Positions 53,783 through 63,223 of a stretch of DNA of 64,000 nucleotides are shown here, piece by piece (position 1 is the first letter of the stretch; each line of letters starts with the position of its first letter). A program made the position numbers and the translations under genes. Source of the DNA: Aureimonas endophytica (GTDB lineage: Bacteria; Pseudomonadota; Alphaproteobacteria; Rhizobiales; Rhizobiaceae); assembly GCF_014642635.1 (NCBI RefSeq), contig NZ_BMIQ01000009.1, forward strand, positions 161,049 to 225,048, given 5' to 3'. The notes beneath the pieces are model-generated. The model did not search any database. It was not told where the DNA came from and saw only the letters and a program-made list of their open reading frames with translations.

Positions 53783-56140
53783 ATGGACTACTTCAGACGC
53801 TTCACCTTTCTGTTCGCGACGCCCTCCTTCGACGCGGACGATCTCGAAGGCGCGCGCTACAACCAGATTGTCGAGGAGATCGAGCGCTCCGGCTTCGAGG
53901 TGGTGCGGGCGCGCAATCTGGAGGATGCGGCGATCTCCGTGCAGACCGATGCCGCCATCGGCTGCATGATGGTCGACTGGGGCAAGAAGGGGCTGGAGGG
54001 CAAGACCGCCGCGCTGATCAACCTCATGCGCCGGCGCGGGCTGGATTTCCCGATCATCCTCCTCATCCGCCGCAAGCGCTTCGAGGACGTGCCGGTGGAG
54101 GTGCTCGACTTCATCGACGGCTATGTCTTCCTGTCGGAGGAAACGCCGGCCTTCATCGCCAAGAACCTCATCAGCCGCCTGAAGCAATATGCCGAGACGC
54201 TGAAGACGCCCTTCTTCGGCGCGCTGGTCGACTATGCCGAGGAGGGCAACCAGCTCTGGACCTGCCCCGGCCACAATGGCGGCGTGTTCTACAGCCGCTC
54301 GCCGATCGGCCGAGTCTTCATGGAACATCTCGGCGAGGCCGTGTTCCGCGACGATCTCGACAATTCGGTGCTCGATCTCGGCGATCTCCTGACGCATGAG
54401 GGCCCGGCGCTGGCGGCGCAGAAGGAGGCGGCGAAGATCTTCGGCGCCGAGAAGACCTATTTCGTGCTCAACGGCACCTCGACCTCCAACAAGGTGGCGC
54501 TCGCCGCGCTCGTCACGGACGGCGATCTCGTCCTCTTCGACCGCAACAATCACAAGGCGGCCCATCACGGCGCACTGCTGATCTCCGGCGGCATCCCGGT
54601 CTACGTGCCGACGGCGCGCAACGCCTATGGCCTGATCGGCCCGATGGACTTCGCCGCGCTGGACGAGGCGGCGCTGCGCGAGCGCATCCGCACCCATCCG
54701 CTGGTCAAGGACCCGGAAGCCTGGAAGAAGCCGCGCCCCTTCCGCGTCGCCGTGGTGGAACAGTGCACCTATGACGGCACGATCCACAGCGCCGAGATGA
54801 TCCTGAAGACGATCGGCCCTCTCTGCGACTATATCCTCTTCGACGAGGCCTGGGCCGGCTTCATGAAGTTCCATCCGCTCTATGCCGGGCGCTTCGCCAT
54901 GGGGCTCGCCGATCTCGGACCCGACGCGCCGGGCATCATCGCGACGCAATCCACCCACAAGCAGCTGGCGAGCTTCTCCCAGGCCTCGCAGATCCACATC
55001 AAGGACCGGCACATCAAGGGCCAGAAGCGGCGGGTGGAGCATCGCCGCTTCAACGAGAGCTTCATGCAGCATGCCTCGACCTCGCCCTTTTATCCGCTCT
55101 TCGCCTCGCTCGATGTCGGGGCGCAGATGATGAAAGGCCGGTCCGGCGAGGTGCTCTGGGACGACACGATCCGGCTCGGCATCGAGTTGCGCAAGAAGAT
55201 CCGCGCCGTGCGCCGCGAGTTCGAGGAGAAGGAGCAGCGGCCGGAGCGGCGCTGGTTCTTCGAGCCCTTCGTGCCGGACCGCGTCGGCATCCCGGATGTC
55301 GCGAGCCCCGGCGCCCTGCACGAGGTGCCCTGGGAAAGCGTCTCCACCGACCTTCTCGCCACCGATCCGGCCTTCTGGCGCCTGTCGCCCGGCGCCGCCT
55401 GGCACGGCTTCGCCGGCATGGCGGAGGGTTTCGCGATGACCGATCCGAACAAGCTGGTGCTGTTGACCCCCGGCTTCGACGGGGCGAGCGGCAGCTATTC
55501 CGACCACGGCATTCCGGCGCCGATCGTCGCGCAATATCTGCGCGAAAACCGGATCGTGGCGGAGAAGAACGACCTCAACTCGCTGCTCTTCCTCCTGACG
55601 CCGGGTGTCGAGGCCTCGAAGGCCGGCACGCTGATCTCCGGCCTCGTCGCCTTCAAGAAGCTGCATGACGACAACGCCCTTCTGGAGGAGGCGATCCCGG
55701 AATTCGCCCGGCGGCGGCCCGGCCGCTATGCCGGCGTGCGCCTGCGCGATCTCTGCGCCGCGATGCACCGCTTCTTCCGCGAGGCGAATGTCAGCGCGCT
55801 CCAGGGCCAGCAGTTCTCCGCCGCGCATCTGCCGGACATCGCCCTGTCGCCGCATGACGCGGCGCGCGCCCTGGTGCGCAACGATGTCGACTACCTGCCG
55901 CTCGACGCGCTGGCCGGGCGGATCGCGACGACCCCCTTCGTCGTCTATCCGCCGGGCATCGCGACCATCGTTCCGGGCGAGCGGCTCGGCGAGCGGGCGA
56001 AGCCGATGATCGACTATCTCAAGATGTTCGAGAACTGCTTCAACGCCTTCCCCGGCTTCGAGGTCGAGATCCAGGGCGTGTATCGTGAGACGGACGAATC
56101 GGGCCGCGTGCGGCTCCACACCTATGTCGTCGCGGAATAG
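53783..56140 (+). CDS. Orn/Lys/Arg decarboxylase, large form
   Basis: A 785-residue PLP decarboxylase with an N-terminal response-regulator-like wing domain (residues 1-140), a catalytic core with Lys393 (TQSTHKQLASFSQ) as Schiff-base lysine, and a C-terminal domain (LRLRDLCAAMHRFFREANV). Cys, Gly and Asn in WTCPGHNGGVFYSR fit the family. It is larger than E. coli AdiA/SpeF and belongs to the alphaproteobacterial branch often called arginine/lysine/ornithine decarboxylase. It would make cadaverine, putrescine or agmatine. Position divergent from a flavin reductase. Upstream ATG 53738 is an alternative start. Confidence 0.92.
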   Translation: MDYFRRFTFLFATPSFDADDLEGARYNQIVEEIERSGFEVVRARNLEDAAISVQTDAAIGCMMVDWGKKGLEGKTAALINLMRRRGLDFPIILLIRRKRFEDVPVEVLDFIDGYVFLSEETPAFIAKNLISRLKQYAETLKTPFFGALVDYAEEGNQLWTCPGHNGGVFYSRSPIGRVFMEHLGEAVFRDDLDNSVLDLGDLLTHEGPALAAQKEAAKIFGAEKTYFVLNGTSTSNKVALAALVTDGDLVLFDRNNHKAAHHGALLISGGIPVYVPTARNAYGLIGPMDFAALDEAALRERIRTHPLVKDPEAWKKPRPFRVAVVEQCTYDGTIHSAEMILKTIGPLCDYILFDEAWAGFMKFHPLYAGRFAMGLADLGPDAPGIIATQSTHKQLASFSQASQIHIKDRHIKGQKRRVEHRRFNESFMQHASTSPFYPLFASLDVGAQMMKGRSGEVLWDDTIRLGIELRKKIRAVRREFEEKEQRPERRWFFEPFVPDRVGIPDVASPGALHEVPWESVSTDLLATDPAFWRLSPGAAWHGFAGMAEGFAMTDPNKLVLLTPGFDGASGSYSDHGIPAPIVAQYLRENRIVAEKNDLNSLLFLLTPGVEASKAGTLISGLVAFKKLHDDNALLEEAIPEFARRRPGRYAGVRLRDLCAAMHRFFREANVSALQGQQFSAAHLPDIALSPHDAARALVRNDVDYLPLDALAGRIATTPFVVYPPGIATIVPGERLGERAKPMIDYLKMFENCFNAFPGFEVEIQGVYRETDESGRVRLHTYVVAE

Positions 56141-56161
56141 GCCGGAAAGCTGGATCGATTG

Positions 56162-56722
56162 ATGGAACAGGAGAAGAGCGTCACCATCCGCCCCTCGCGC
56201 GACGGTGACGTGGAGGCGATGCTGGCGATCTATCGCCGGCATATCCACCGGGGCGTCGAGGCCGGGCTGGAGGAGGGCGATTCGGCGGAGCCGGACGATC
56301 TGCGCGACCGGCGCAAGAACCTGAAGGACCGCCGCTTTCCCCATATCGTCGCGGTGCGCGACGGCGTCGTGGTCGGCTATGCCTATGCGGTGCTCTTCCG
56401 CAAGCGGCCGGCCTATCGCCACGCCGTCAAGCATTCGATCTATGTCCATCACGACCATGTCGGGCGCGGCATCGGCGGCCGGCTGATGCGCGGCCTGATC
56501 GATGCCTGCGCCGCCGCCGGCTTCCGCCAGATGATCGGCTATATCGACGCCGACAACGCCGCCTCGCTGGCACTGCACGAGCGCTTCGGCTTCCAGCGCG
56601 TCGGCCTCTTGCCGGCGGTCGCCTATCGCTACGGCCGCTGGGCCGACAGCGTGATGGTGCAGCGCTCGCTCGGCCCCGGCGCCACCACCCCGCCGCCGCC
56701 GCCGGCGCCTTTCCTGCGGTAG
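56162..56722 (+). CDS. GNAT family N-acetyltransferase (phosphinothricin acetyltransferase-like)
   Basis: A 186-residue acetyltransferase. YAYAVLFRKRPAYRHAVKHSIYVHHDHVGRGIGGRLMRGLIDAC gives strand 4 and the Q/RxxGxG/A acetyl-CoA loop, and DADNAASLALHERFGFQRVG is motif B. The HSIYVHHDHVGRGIGGRLM wording recalls phosphinothricin N-acetyltransferases. It starts at ATG 56162, 21 bases after the decarboxylase stop, and may be co-transcribed; it might acetylate the polyamine product, but this is speculation. The tail is Pro-rich. Confidence 0.85.
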   Translation: MEQEKSVTIRPSRDGDVEAMLAIYRRHIHRGVEAGLEEGDSAEPDDLRDRRKNLKDRRFPHIVAVRDGVVVGYAYAVLFRKRPAYRHAVKHSIYVHHDHVGRGIGGRLMRGLIDACAAAGFRQMIGYIDADNAASLALHERFGFQRVGLLPAVAYRYGRWADSVMVQRSLGPGATTPPPPPAPFLR

Positions 56723-56845
56723 AAACTCCAGAGAAGAGTCGACGCCAGCCCACAGGCCGGCGAAGCGGCTCGCTGAACACATCTCATGATGGTGTTTTGC
56801 TGGCTATGTGATTATGCTCGAAGGCTTGGGGCCTTCCGAAGTTCG

Positions 56846-58225
56846 ATGGATCAATCGCAGACCATGACCCAAACTTCTGATAGCGGAGCGATCAGCGGCG
56901 GATTTATGATGGGTTCTCCTCCCAATATCCCGACGCTCGTTCTAAGGAGCGCTTCGCTCAGCGGGAAATTCGATGGCGAGTTCCATCTCGCGGGCACGGC
57001 GCTGCCTGGTCAAAGCGTGGGTCTTCTGCTCGAGGCTTCCGCGACGGGAGCCGATTACGCATGGAAGACCGTGACCGCCGATGCCACCGGTCATTATGAC
57101 GGGGTCCTCCAGGGATTTCAGCTCGGTCTGGGTAAATCGTTCGAGGAGCTCGACTTCGTCGCCTTGACCGGCGAGTCGGAAGAATTCGTGTCGAATGATG
57201 TCCTGGTGGCAATGGGCACGGGCAGCGGCATCAAGGCGCATCTTGCCCACTATGCCGGCAATACCCAGCTTGGCGCCATTCTGTTCACGGGTTCGGCGAA
57301 TCTGACTTTCGGCAGCAAGGCGGAACTCGATCGGACACGCGTGGCCTATGCGGATGTCCTGGGAAAGATCGTCGGCAACTATACGCTGACCGTCGCAACC
57401 GCCGATCTGAAGGAGCGGCACACCGACGTCTACGACAAAGCCGGACAATTGACGAAGGCCACGACGGTCGATGTCGCCTCCGGGGCCATCACGGCTCTCG
57501 CTTACGATGCGAAGGGCGCTTTGAGCCATAAGACCTATCGGCATGACGGCGTGAGAGAGGAAACGGACTACGCCATCGCCAACAAGCCCTATGCAAGTCA
57601 GCATGCCGTCTACGATGCCAAGGGACATATCCTATCGGCGGAGAGGCACTACGCCGATGGTACACTCGCCTTCACTCAGTTGGTGAAGGCGGACGGGTCG
57701 AGCGAAGTGCATTCATATGACAAAGCGGGCCGGGAGAGCGTGAAGATCGCCGGCGATCTGTCGGGCGAGCGCGACGTCTTCGAATTCTCCTATGCCGGAG
57801 CAGCGAACACGGCATCGACGACGACGCGAACCCATTACGGCGTGGACAATGCGAAGCAGTGGATCGACCAGACGGCCGCCGATGGCAGCCATGTCCAGAC
57901 GGCCAAGGCAGCGGGTGTCGTCCTGGCGTCCCATGCCGGCGTCGCCGATACGCTGGTGGCCTTCAATGGCGGATCGGACCATTTCGTCTTTGGAGCCGGC
58001 TTTGGCAAGGACAAGGTCATAGGCTTCGAGGCGCAGCGCGATGTCCTGGTCTTCGATGAAGACTTGGCTTCGAGCTTCGCATCGCTCCAAAGCCATGTGA
58101 CACAGACCGGCTCGGGCACGCTGATCAGCTTCGGTGCCGACACGATCCTGTTGAAGGGGATCGCCGCGGCGAGTCTCACTGCGGAAAACGTGCATTTCGC
58201 CGCCCACGATCTGCTGCTCGTCTGA
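56846..58225 (+). CDS. Secreted protein with YD-like repeats and a type I secretion C-terminus
   Basis: A protein of about 459 residues with an unusually low GC content relative to neighbours. There is no N-terminal signal. Residues 195-300 contain YD-like repeats (YDKAGQLTKATTVDVAS ... YDAKGALSHKTYRHDG) recalling Rhs-type beta-strand repeats. The C-terminal 85 residues (DTLVAFNGGSDHFVFGAGFGKDKVIGFEAQRDVLVFDE ... LTAENVHF) match the RTX-associated C-terminal domain that type I exporters recognise. No ABC/MFP pair is adjacent. The start is uncertain (ATG 56846 or 56864). It could be an adhesin, enzyme or toxin; no catalytic domain is recognised. Confidence 0.75.
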   Translation: MDQSQTMTQTSDSGAISGGFMMGSPPNIPTLVLRSASLSGKFDGEFHLAGTALPGQSVGLLLEASATGADYAWKTVTADATGHYDGVLQGFQLGLGKSFEELDFVALTGESEEFVSNDVLVAMGTGSGIKAHLAHYAGNTQLGAILFTGSANLTFGSKAELDRTRVAYADVLGKIVGNYTLTVATADLKERHTDVYDKAGQLTKATTVDVASGAITALAYDAKGALSHKTYRHDGVREETDYAIANKPYASQHAVYDAKGHILSAERHYADGTLAFTQLVKADGSSEVHSYDKAGRESVKIAGDLSGERDVFEFSYAGAANTASTTTRTHYGVDNAKQWIDQTAADGSHVQTAKAAGVVLASHAGVADTLVAFNGGSDHFVFGAGFGKDKVIGFEAQRDVLVFDEDLASSFASLQSHVTQTGSGTLISFGADTILLKGIAAASLTAENVHFAAHDLLLV

Positions 58226-58325
58226 TAACGGAGACCCCAAGGCGGGTCGGTCGGACAGGCGCGGGACATGGCGGCCGCAGTCCCGCGACTGGACTTCGGC
58301 CCGGTCCTCGGCGAAGGGATGCGTC

Positions 58326-59051
58326 ATGAAGCATCGCCCGATCACCGAGGCGGAAATCGAGGCCGGTAAGTCGCCGACCGGCGGGTTCTCCTATGCGCGC
58401 CTGCGCTCCTGGGGCGTCCGCTGTCCGCCGCGCGCCGGCTGGCGGCGCAAGCTCGTGCGCGCCGGCGTGCCGGCGGCCTGCCCCTATCCGGAGGGCTTCG
58501 TGCCGGCGGCGTCGGACTTCGCCGTGCCGATGAACCCGCTGCTCGGCGCGCCCCCCGCCGCTCCCGCCGCGCCGCCGCCGGACGCCCTCCAGATCTTCAC
58601 CGACGGCAGTTGCGAGGCGATGGCGGGCGGCTGGGGCCTCGCCGTCTATCGGGAGGGCGCGGAACTCCATGCCGCCTGCGGCGGCGAGGCGGCGACGACC
58701 AACAACCGCATGGAATTGCGCGCCGTCATCGAGGCGCTGCGCTGGCTGGAGCCAGATCGTCCGGCGCTGCTCTGGACCGACAGCCAATATGTCGCCCGTG
58801 GCGCGGAGGAATGGCGCCGGGGCTGGCGCAAGGCGCGTTGGACGCGGGAAGGGCGGGGCGCGCTCGCCCATGCCGATCTCTGGGAAGAGCTCGGCGCGCT
58901 GCTCGCCACCCGCCCCGTGGAGATCGGCTGGACGCGCGGCCATGCCGACACGCCGGGCAACGAGCGGGCCGACGCGCTCGCCGCGCTCGGCCGCCGCTGG
59001 ACCTTGCGAAAGGCGGGCCTCAGGAGAAACCCGTCCTCCCGTCCCGGCTGA
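58326..59051 (+). CDS. Ribonuclease H with a unique N-terminal extension
   Basis: A 241-residue protein. From about residue 87 it is RNase HI: Asp93 (FTDGSC), Glu130 (RMELRAVIEAL), Asp152 (WTDSQYV), His207 and Asp216 (GWTRGHADTPGNERADALA) form the metal-dependent catalytic set that cuts RNA in RNA-DNA hybrids. The first 75 residues are unlike the HBD of eukaryotic RNase H1; they carry CPPRAGWRRKLVRAGVP and a Pro/Ala linker and may be a separate small binding domain. It is probably not the sole rnhA of the genome. Start 58326. Confidence 0.82.
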   Translation: MKHRPITEAEIEAGKSPTGGFSYARLRSWGVRCPPRAGWRRKLVRAGVPAACPYPEGFVPAASDFAVPMNPLLGAPPAAPAAPPPDALQIFTDGSCEAMAGGWGLAVYREGAELHAACGGEAATTNNRMELRAVIEALRWLEPDRPALLWTDSQYVARGAEEWRRGWRKARWTREGRGALAHADLWEELGALLATRPVEIGWTRGHADTPGNERADALAALGRRWTLRKAGLRRNPSSRPG

Positions 59052-59054
59052 GCC

Positions 59055-59684
59055 TCAGTCGAAATCGGTGGGCAGCGCCGGATCGCGCCGATGCTCGAAC
59101 ATGCGGCGCAGCTGGCCGGGCAGGACCCGGGCGAGAGACAGGTCCTCCGGCAGGGCGTCCTCCCGGAACCAGCCGATCTCCGATGTCTCGATGCTGGTCG
59201 CCGGCGCGCCGCCGACGAGATCGCAGATGAAGAAGACCTTGCAGCAGGAAAAGACCTTCGGCGGATGGTTCTGTCTCGTCCGGTCCCAGACGGCGGCGAG
59301 CTTGCGCGCCGCCACCTCGTAGCCGCTTTCCTCCCGCATCTCCTTCACGACATTCTCGGCCGGCGAGAGATTGACGTCGGCCCAGCCGCCCGGCAGCGTC
59401 CAGCGGCCCTCGTCGGCGATCTCCCGCACCAGGAGGATGCGCCCCTCGCCATCGAAGGCCGCGCCCCGCACGTCCACCTTTGGCGTCGCATAGCCGCTCT
59501 CGCCGACGAAGAGATCCTCGATCAGCGCGGCGGGCCATTCGGACAGCCGGCCCGTCAGGCCGGAGGCGAGGCCGCGCAGCCGTTCGTAGCGCTCGCGGTC
59601 GTAGACGTCCCGCGTGAAGGCGAGACCCGTCTGCGCGATCGCCTGAAGCTCCCGCGCCAAGGTCAGCCAGTCCGGCTCGCTCAT
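59055..59684 (-). CDS. Nudix hydrolase with N-terminal accessory domain
   Basis: A 209-residue hydrolase. The Nudix box GGWADVNLSPAENVVKEMREESGYEV (residues about 101-126) binds the metal that cleaves nucleoside diphosphate links. A helical domain at the N-terminus (WLTLARELQAIAQTGLAFTRDVYDRERYERLRGLA) fits the known Nudix N-terminal domain of the ADP-ribose-like group. ATG 59684 is preceded by GGAGGAGAAGAGC. It converges on RNase H and diverges from the large kinase. Substrate unknown; nucleotide sugars or oxidised nucleotides are likely. Confidence 0.88.
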   Translation of the reverse strand: MSEPDWLTLARELQAIAQTGLAFTRDVYDRERYERLRGLASGLTGRLSEWPAALIEDLFVGESGYATPKVDVRGAAFDGEGRILLVREIADEGRWTLPGGWADVNLSPAENVVKEMREESGYEVAARKLAAVWDRTRQNHPPKVFSCCKVFFICDLVGGAPATSIETSEIGWFREDALPEDLSLARVLPGQLRRMFEHRRDPALPTDFD

Positions 59685-59905
59685 GCTCTTCTCCTCCGAT
59701 CGGGCTCCCATGCCCTCGTCGCCTCTAGGCGCAATCACGGGACATGGCCATGGGAGGGTGGAGGCGCGGCGGGCGCCATGGGTTTGCCGACAAGGAATTG
59801 TTTCCCTCGGCGGCGCCTTCCGCGTGTGGCGGGGATGGCGTAAGGAGCGAGGGAACGGCCTTGGGACAGGGGGCCGAAAGGGGGCGGAGAGCGAGTGCAG
59901 GTGCG

Positions 59906-62900
59906 ATGACAGGGGATCACCCTTCGGCCGAAGCGGCGCGCCTTGCAACTCTCGCGAGCTATGGCGTTCTCGATACCCCGCCGGAGCCGGGTTTCGACGA
60001 CATCGTCGCGCTGGCGCGGCAGGTCTGCGCCGCGCCGGTCGCGCTGGTCAGCCTTGTCGATCGCGACCGGCAATGGTTCAAGGCACGGGTCGGCTTCGAA
60101 CCGGCGCAGACCGATCTCGACCGCTCGGTCTGCCGCCATGCCCTTGGGCGCACCGACATTCTCGAAATCGGCGATCTGACGCGCGATCCCCGGACGGCGG
60201 CCAACCCGCTCGTCACCGGCGAGCCGTTCCTGCGCTTCTATGCCGGCATGCCGCTGAACGCCAGGGACGGCCGGACGCTCGGCACGCTCTGCGTCCTCGA
60301 CCACCGGCCGCGGCCGGAAGGGCTGGACGAGGCGCAGCGGACGGGGCTTGCGGCGCTGGCCGCCCAGGTCATGGCGCAGCTCGATCTCCGGCGCGCGCTC
60401 GAGGCGCTGGAGGCGGATCGCCGGGCCGCCCGCGCCGAGGCCGCGCGGCTCGACGCGATGATCGCCACGCAGCAGGCGGTGGCGGGCGCCGAGACCGATC
60501 TCGACACCGTGTTCCGGGCGATCGCCGACGGCGCGCTCGGCGCCATCGGGGCGGCGGACGGCGCGGCGATCGAATTGCGGGAGGGCGAGGATCTCGTCTT
60601 CGTCGCCGCCTCCGGCGCCCTCGCGCCGCATCGGGGCCTGCACCTGCCGATCGGCCGCTCGCTGTCCGGCCGCGCGCTGCTGGAGGGCCGGCCGATCGCC
60701 TGCGCCGACACCGCCGCCGATCCCGCCGTCGACCCGGCTTTGTCCGAGAGCTTCGGCATCCGCTCGCTGGTCGTCGTGCCGGTCACGCGGCGCGGCGTGC
60801 CGATCGGCGTCCTGAAAGTCTGTTCCGGCCGCCCGCAGGCCTTCGCCGCCCGCGACGTCGCGATGGCGCGGATGCTGGCGAGCCTCGTCGCCTCCGCCTG
60901 CGGCGACGCCGCCGAGGCCGTCTCGCACCGCGCGCTGCGCGACGCCGAGGCGCGCTATCGCCAGACCTTCGAGAGCGTCACCGAATTCGCCGTCATCGTC
61001 ACCGATCCCGCCGGCCGGATCACCGAATGGAACATGGGGGCGGAGCGCATCTTCGGCTGGACGGCCGCCGACATGCGCGGCGGCGACGCTTCGCGCTTCT
61101 TCACGCCGGAGGACCGGGCGGGCGATCGCGCCGGCACGGAGATGAGCCGGTCGCTGGTCGACGGCCAGGCGACCGACGAGCGCTGGCACATGCGCGAGGA
61201 CGGCAGCCGCTTCTATGCGAGCGGCAACATGATGCCGCTGCGCGGCGAGAGCGGCGAGCATCTCGGCTTCATCAAGATCGTCCGCGACCGGACGGAACAG
61301 CATCTGGCCGGCCGCCAGCTCGAGGATCTGGAAAAGCGCCTGCAACAGGCGCAGGAGGCAGTCGGCGTCGGCCTCTTCACCGTCGAGGTCGCGACTGGCC
61401 TGCTCACCGCGACGCCGCAATTCTCCCGCCTCTTCGGCTACGACCACCAGGAGGTCCGCCCGGCGGAGGATTTCGAGGCCCTGGTCGTGGCCGAGGACCA
61501 GGAACTCGTGTCGAACAACTCGACCCGGCGCGACGGCGGCGCGCCGCGCGACGTCGAATACCGCATCCGCCGCGCCGATACCGGCGAGATCCGCTGGATC
61601 GCCCGCAAGGGCGAGTTCACGCATGACGCGGCGGGGCGCCCCTTGCGCTTCGCCGGCATCGCGCGCGACATCACCAGCCAGGTTCTCGATCGCAAGGCGC
61701 TGAACGACGAGCGCGAGCAGCTGGCCGCGATCTTCGCCCAGGCGCCCTCGTTCATGGCGCTGCTGCGCGGGCCGGAGCACCGGTTCGAGCGGGTCAATCC
61801 AAGCTATACCAAGATCGTCGGCGGACGCGATCTCATCGGGCGCACCGTGGCGCAAGCCCTGCCGGACGCCGCCGCCCAGGGCTTCGTCGACATTCTCGAC
61901 GAGGTCTACCGCACGGGCGTCGCCTATCATGCGACGAATGTGCGCTATGGCGTGCAGGTCTCGCCCGAGGGGCCGGTCGTGCCGCGCCATCTCGACTTCG
62001 TCTACCAGCCGATCCGGGACGGCGAGGGCACGGTCACCGGCATCTTCGTCGAAGGGGTGGACATCACCGAGCGCATCCTGGCGGCGCGGCGCCTGCGCCA
62101 GACCGAGGACCGCTACCGGGCGCTGGTCGAGAATGTCGATGTCGGCATCTGCATCGTCGAGATGAAGTTCGACGCGGACGGGCAGGCGATCGACTATCGC
62201 ATCATGGAAGGCAACGAGGCCTATGAGCGCCATACCGGCCTCTACGGCACGATCGGCAAGTGGGTCAGCGAATTCGCGCCACTGCTGGAGCGGCACTGGT
62301 TCGACCTCTACGGCCATGTCGCGCTGACCGGCGAGCCGCTGCGCTTCGAGAACGGGGCGGAAAGCCTAGGCGGGCGCTGGTTCGAGGTCCAGGCGCACCG
62401 GGTCGGCGCGTCGGAGGAGCGGCAGGTGGCGATCCTCTTCACCGACATCACCGCGCGCAAGCAGCAGGAGGACCAGCGCGCCATCCTCAGCGCCGAGCTG
62501 GCGCATCGCCTGAAGAACACGCTGGCCCTCGTCTCGGCGATCGTGATGCAGACGCTGCGCACGGCGACCGACATTCCGACGGCGCGCAAGGTGCTGATGG
62601 ACCGCATCCTGACCCTGTCCAAGGCGCATGACATCCTGCTCACCGGGCGGCGCGACGCGGCCTCGATCGGCGAGATCGTGCGGACCTCGACCTCGCTGCA
62701 CGAGGAGGGCGGGCGCATCGAGGTGGAGGGGCCGGCGATCGCGCTGGGGCCGAAGGCGGCGATGACGCTGTCCCTCGTCTGCCATGAACTTTCCACCAAC
62801 GCGGCGAAATACGGCGCCCTGTCGCTGCCCGAGGGGCGCGTCCTCGTCGGCTGGTCGGTGCTGGAGGAGGGCGAGGGCGGCGAGCCGATGCTCGTCATCG

Positions 62901-63088
62901 AATGGCGCGAGACCGGCGGACCGCCGGTCGCGCCGCCGGAGCGCCGCAGCTTCGGCACGCGCCTCATCGAGATCGGCCTGTCCACCGCGCCGGGCAGCGC
63001 CGCCGTTCTCGACTACGATCCCGCCGGCCTGCGCTGCCGCATCGTCGCGCCGCTCTGCGAGCTCCAGGAGCAGGCGCCCGAGGCCTGA
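59906..63088 (+). CDS. Multi-sensor HWE-family histidine kinase
   Basis: A 1060-residue soluble kinase without transmembrane helices. Order: GAF 1 (residues about 15-170; LASYGVLDTPPEPGFDD is typical), GAF 2 (about 195-340), four PAS/PAC units (about 350-860, including NMGAERIFGWTAADMRGG and IARDIT), then an HWE kinase domain. His867 (AELAHRLKNTLALVSA) is the phospho-acceptor, CHELSTNAAKYGALS is the N-box and EWRETGGP carries the W-x-E of the family. No receiver partner is adjacent. In relatives, HWE kinases act in light, redox or general stress signalling; a chromophore-binding Cys was not identified. Confidence 0.92.
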   Translation: MTGDHPSAEAARLATLASYGVLDTPPEPGFDDIVALARQVCAAPVALVSLVDRDRQWFKARVGFEPAQTDLDRSVCRHALGRTDILEIGDLTRDPRTAANPLVTGEPFLRFYAGMPLNARDGRTLGTLCVLDHRPRPEGLDEAQRTGLAALAAQVMAQLDLRRALEALEADRRAARAEAARLDAMIATQQAVAGAETDLDTVFRAIADGALGAIGAADGAAIELREGEDLVFVAASGALAPHRGLHLPIGRSLSGRALLEGRPIACADTAADPAVDPALSESFGIRSLVVVPVTRRGVPIGVLKVCSGRPQAFAARDVAMARMLASLVASACGDAAEAVSHRALRDAEARYRQTFESVTEFAVIVTDPAGRITEWNMGAERIFGWTAADMRGGDASRFFTPEDRAGDRAGTEMSRSLVDGQATDERWHMREDGSRFYASGNMMPLRGESGEHLGFIKIVRDRTEQHLAGRQLEDLEKRLQQAQEAVGVGLFTVEVATGLLTATPQFSRLFGYDHQEVRPAEDFEALVVAEDQELVSNNSTRRDGGAPRDVEYRIRRADTGEIRWIARKGEFTHDAAGRPLRFAGIARDITSQVLDRKALNDEREQLAAIFAQAPSFMALLRGPEHRFERVNPSYTKIVGGRDLIGRTVAQALPDAAAQGFVDILDEVYRTGVAYHATNVRYGVQVSPEGPVVPRHLDFVYQPIRDGEGTVTGIFVEGVDITERILAARRLRQTEDRYRALVENVDVGICIVEMKFDADGQAIDYRIMEGNEAYERHTGLYGTIGKWVSEFAPLLERHWFDLYGHVALTGEPLRFENGAESLGGRWFEVQAHRVGASEERQVAILFTDITARKQQEDQRAILSAELAHRLKNTLALVSAIVMQTLRTATDIPTARKVLMDRILTLSKAHDILLTGRRDAASIGEIVRTSTSLHEEGGRIEVEGPAIALGPKAAMTLSLVCHELSTNAAKYGALSLPEGRVLVGWSVLEEGEGGEPMLVIEWRETGGPPVAPPERRSFGTRLIEIGLSTAPGSAAVLDYDPAGLRCRIVAPLCELQEQAPEA

Positions 63089-63223
63089 GGTTCTCGGCAC
63101 GCCGGCACCGATGCGGCGCGATGCCGGCCGGCCGCGCCAAGTCCTTGCGGCGATAGGCTTATCTTAAGCTCGTGCCGGCATCGTGCGGGCCAGGAACCCG
63201 CTCCGCCACGAAATGATGCCGCC

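Noticed and set aside
53639-56782. A 1047-codon frame antisense to the decarboxylase and GNAT genes
   Set aside because: No motif or signal, crosses two well-supported genes, and has the same composition as other shadows.
59735-62317. An 860-codon frame antisense to the HWE kinase
   Set aside because: GC-driven shadow; the sense strand shows GAF, PAS and kinase motifs throughout.
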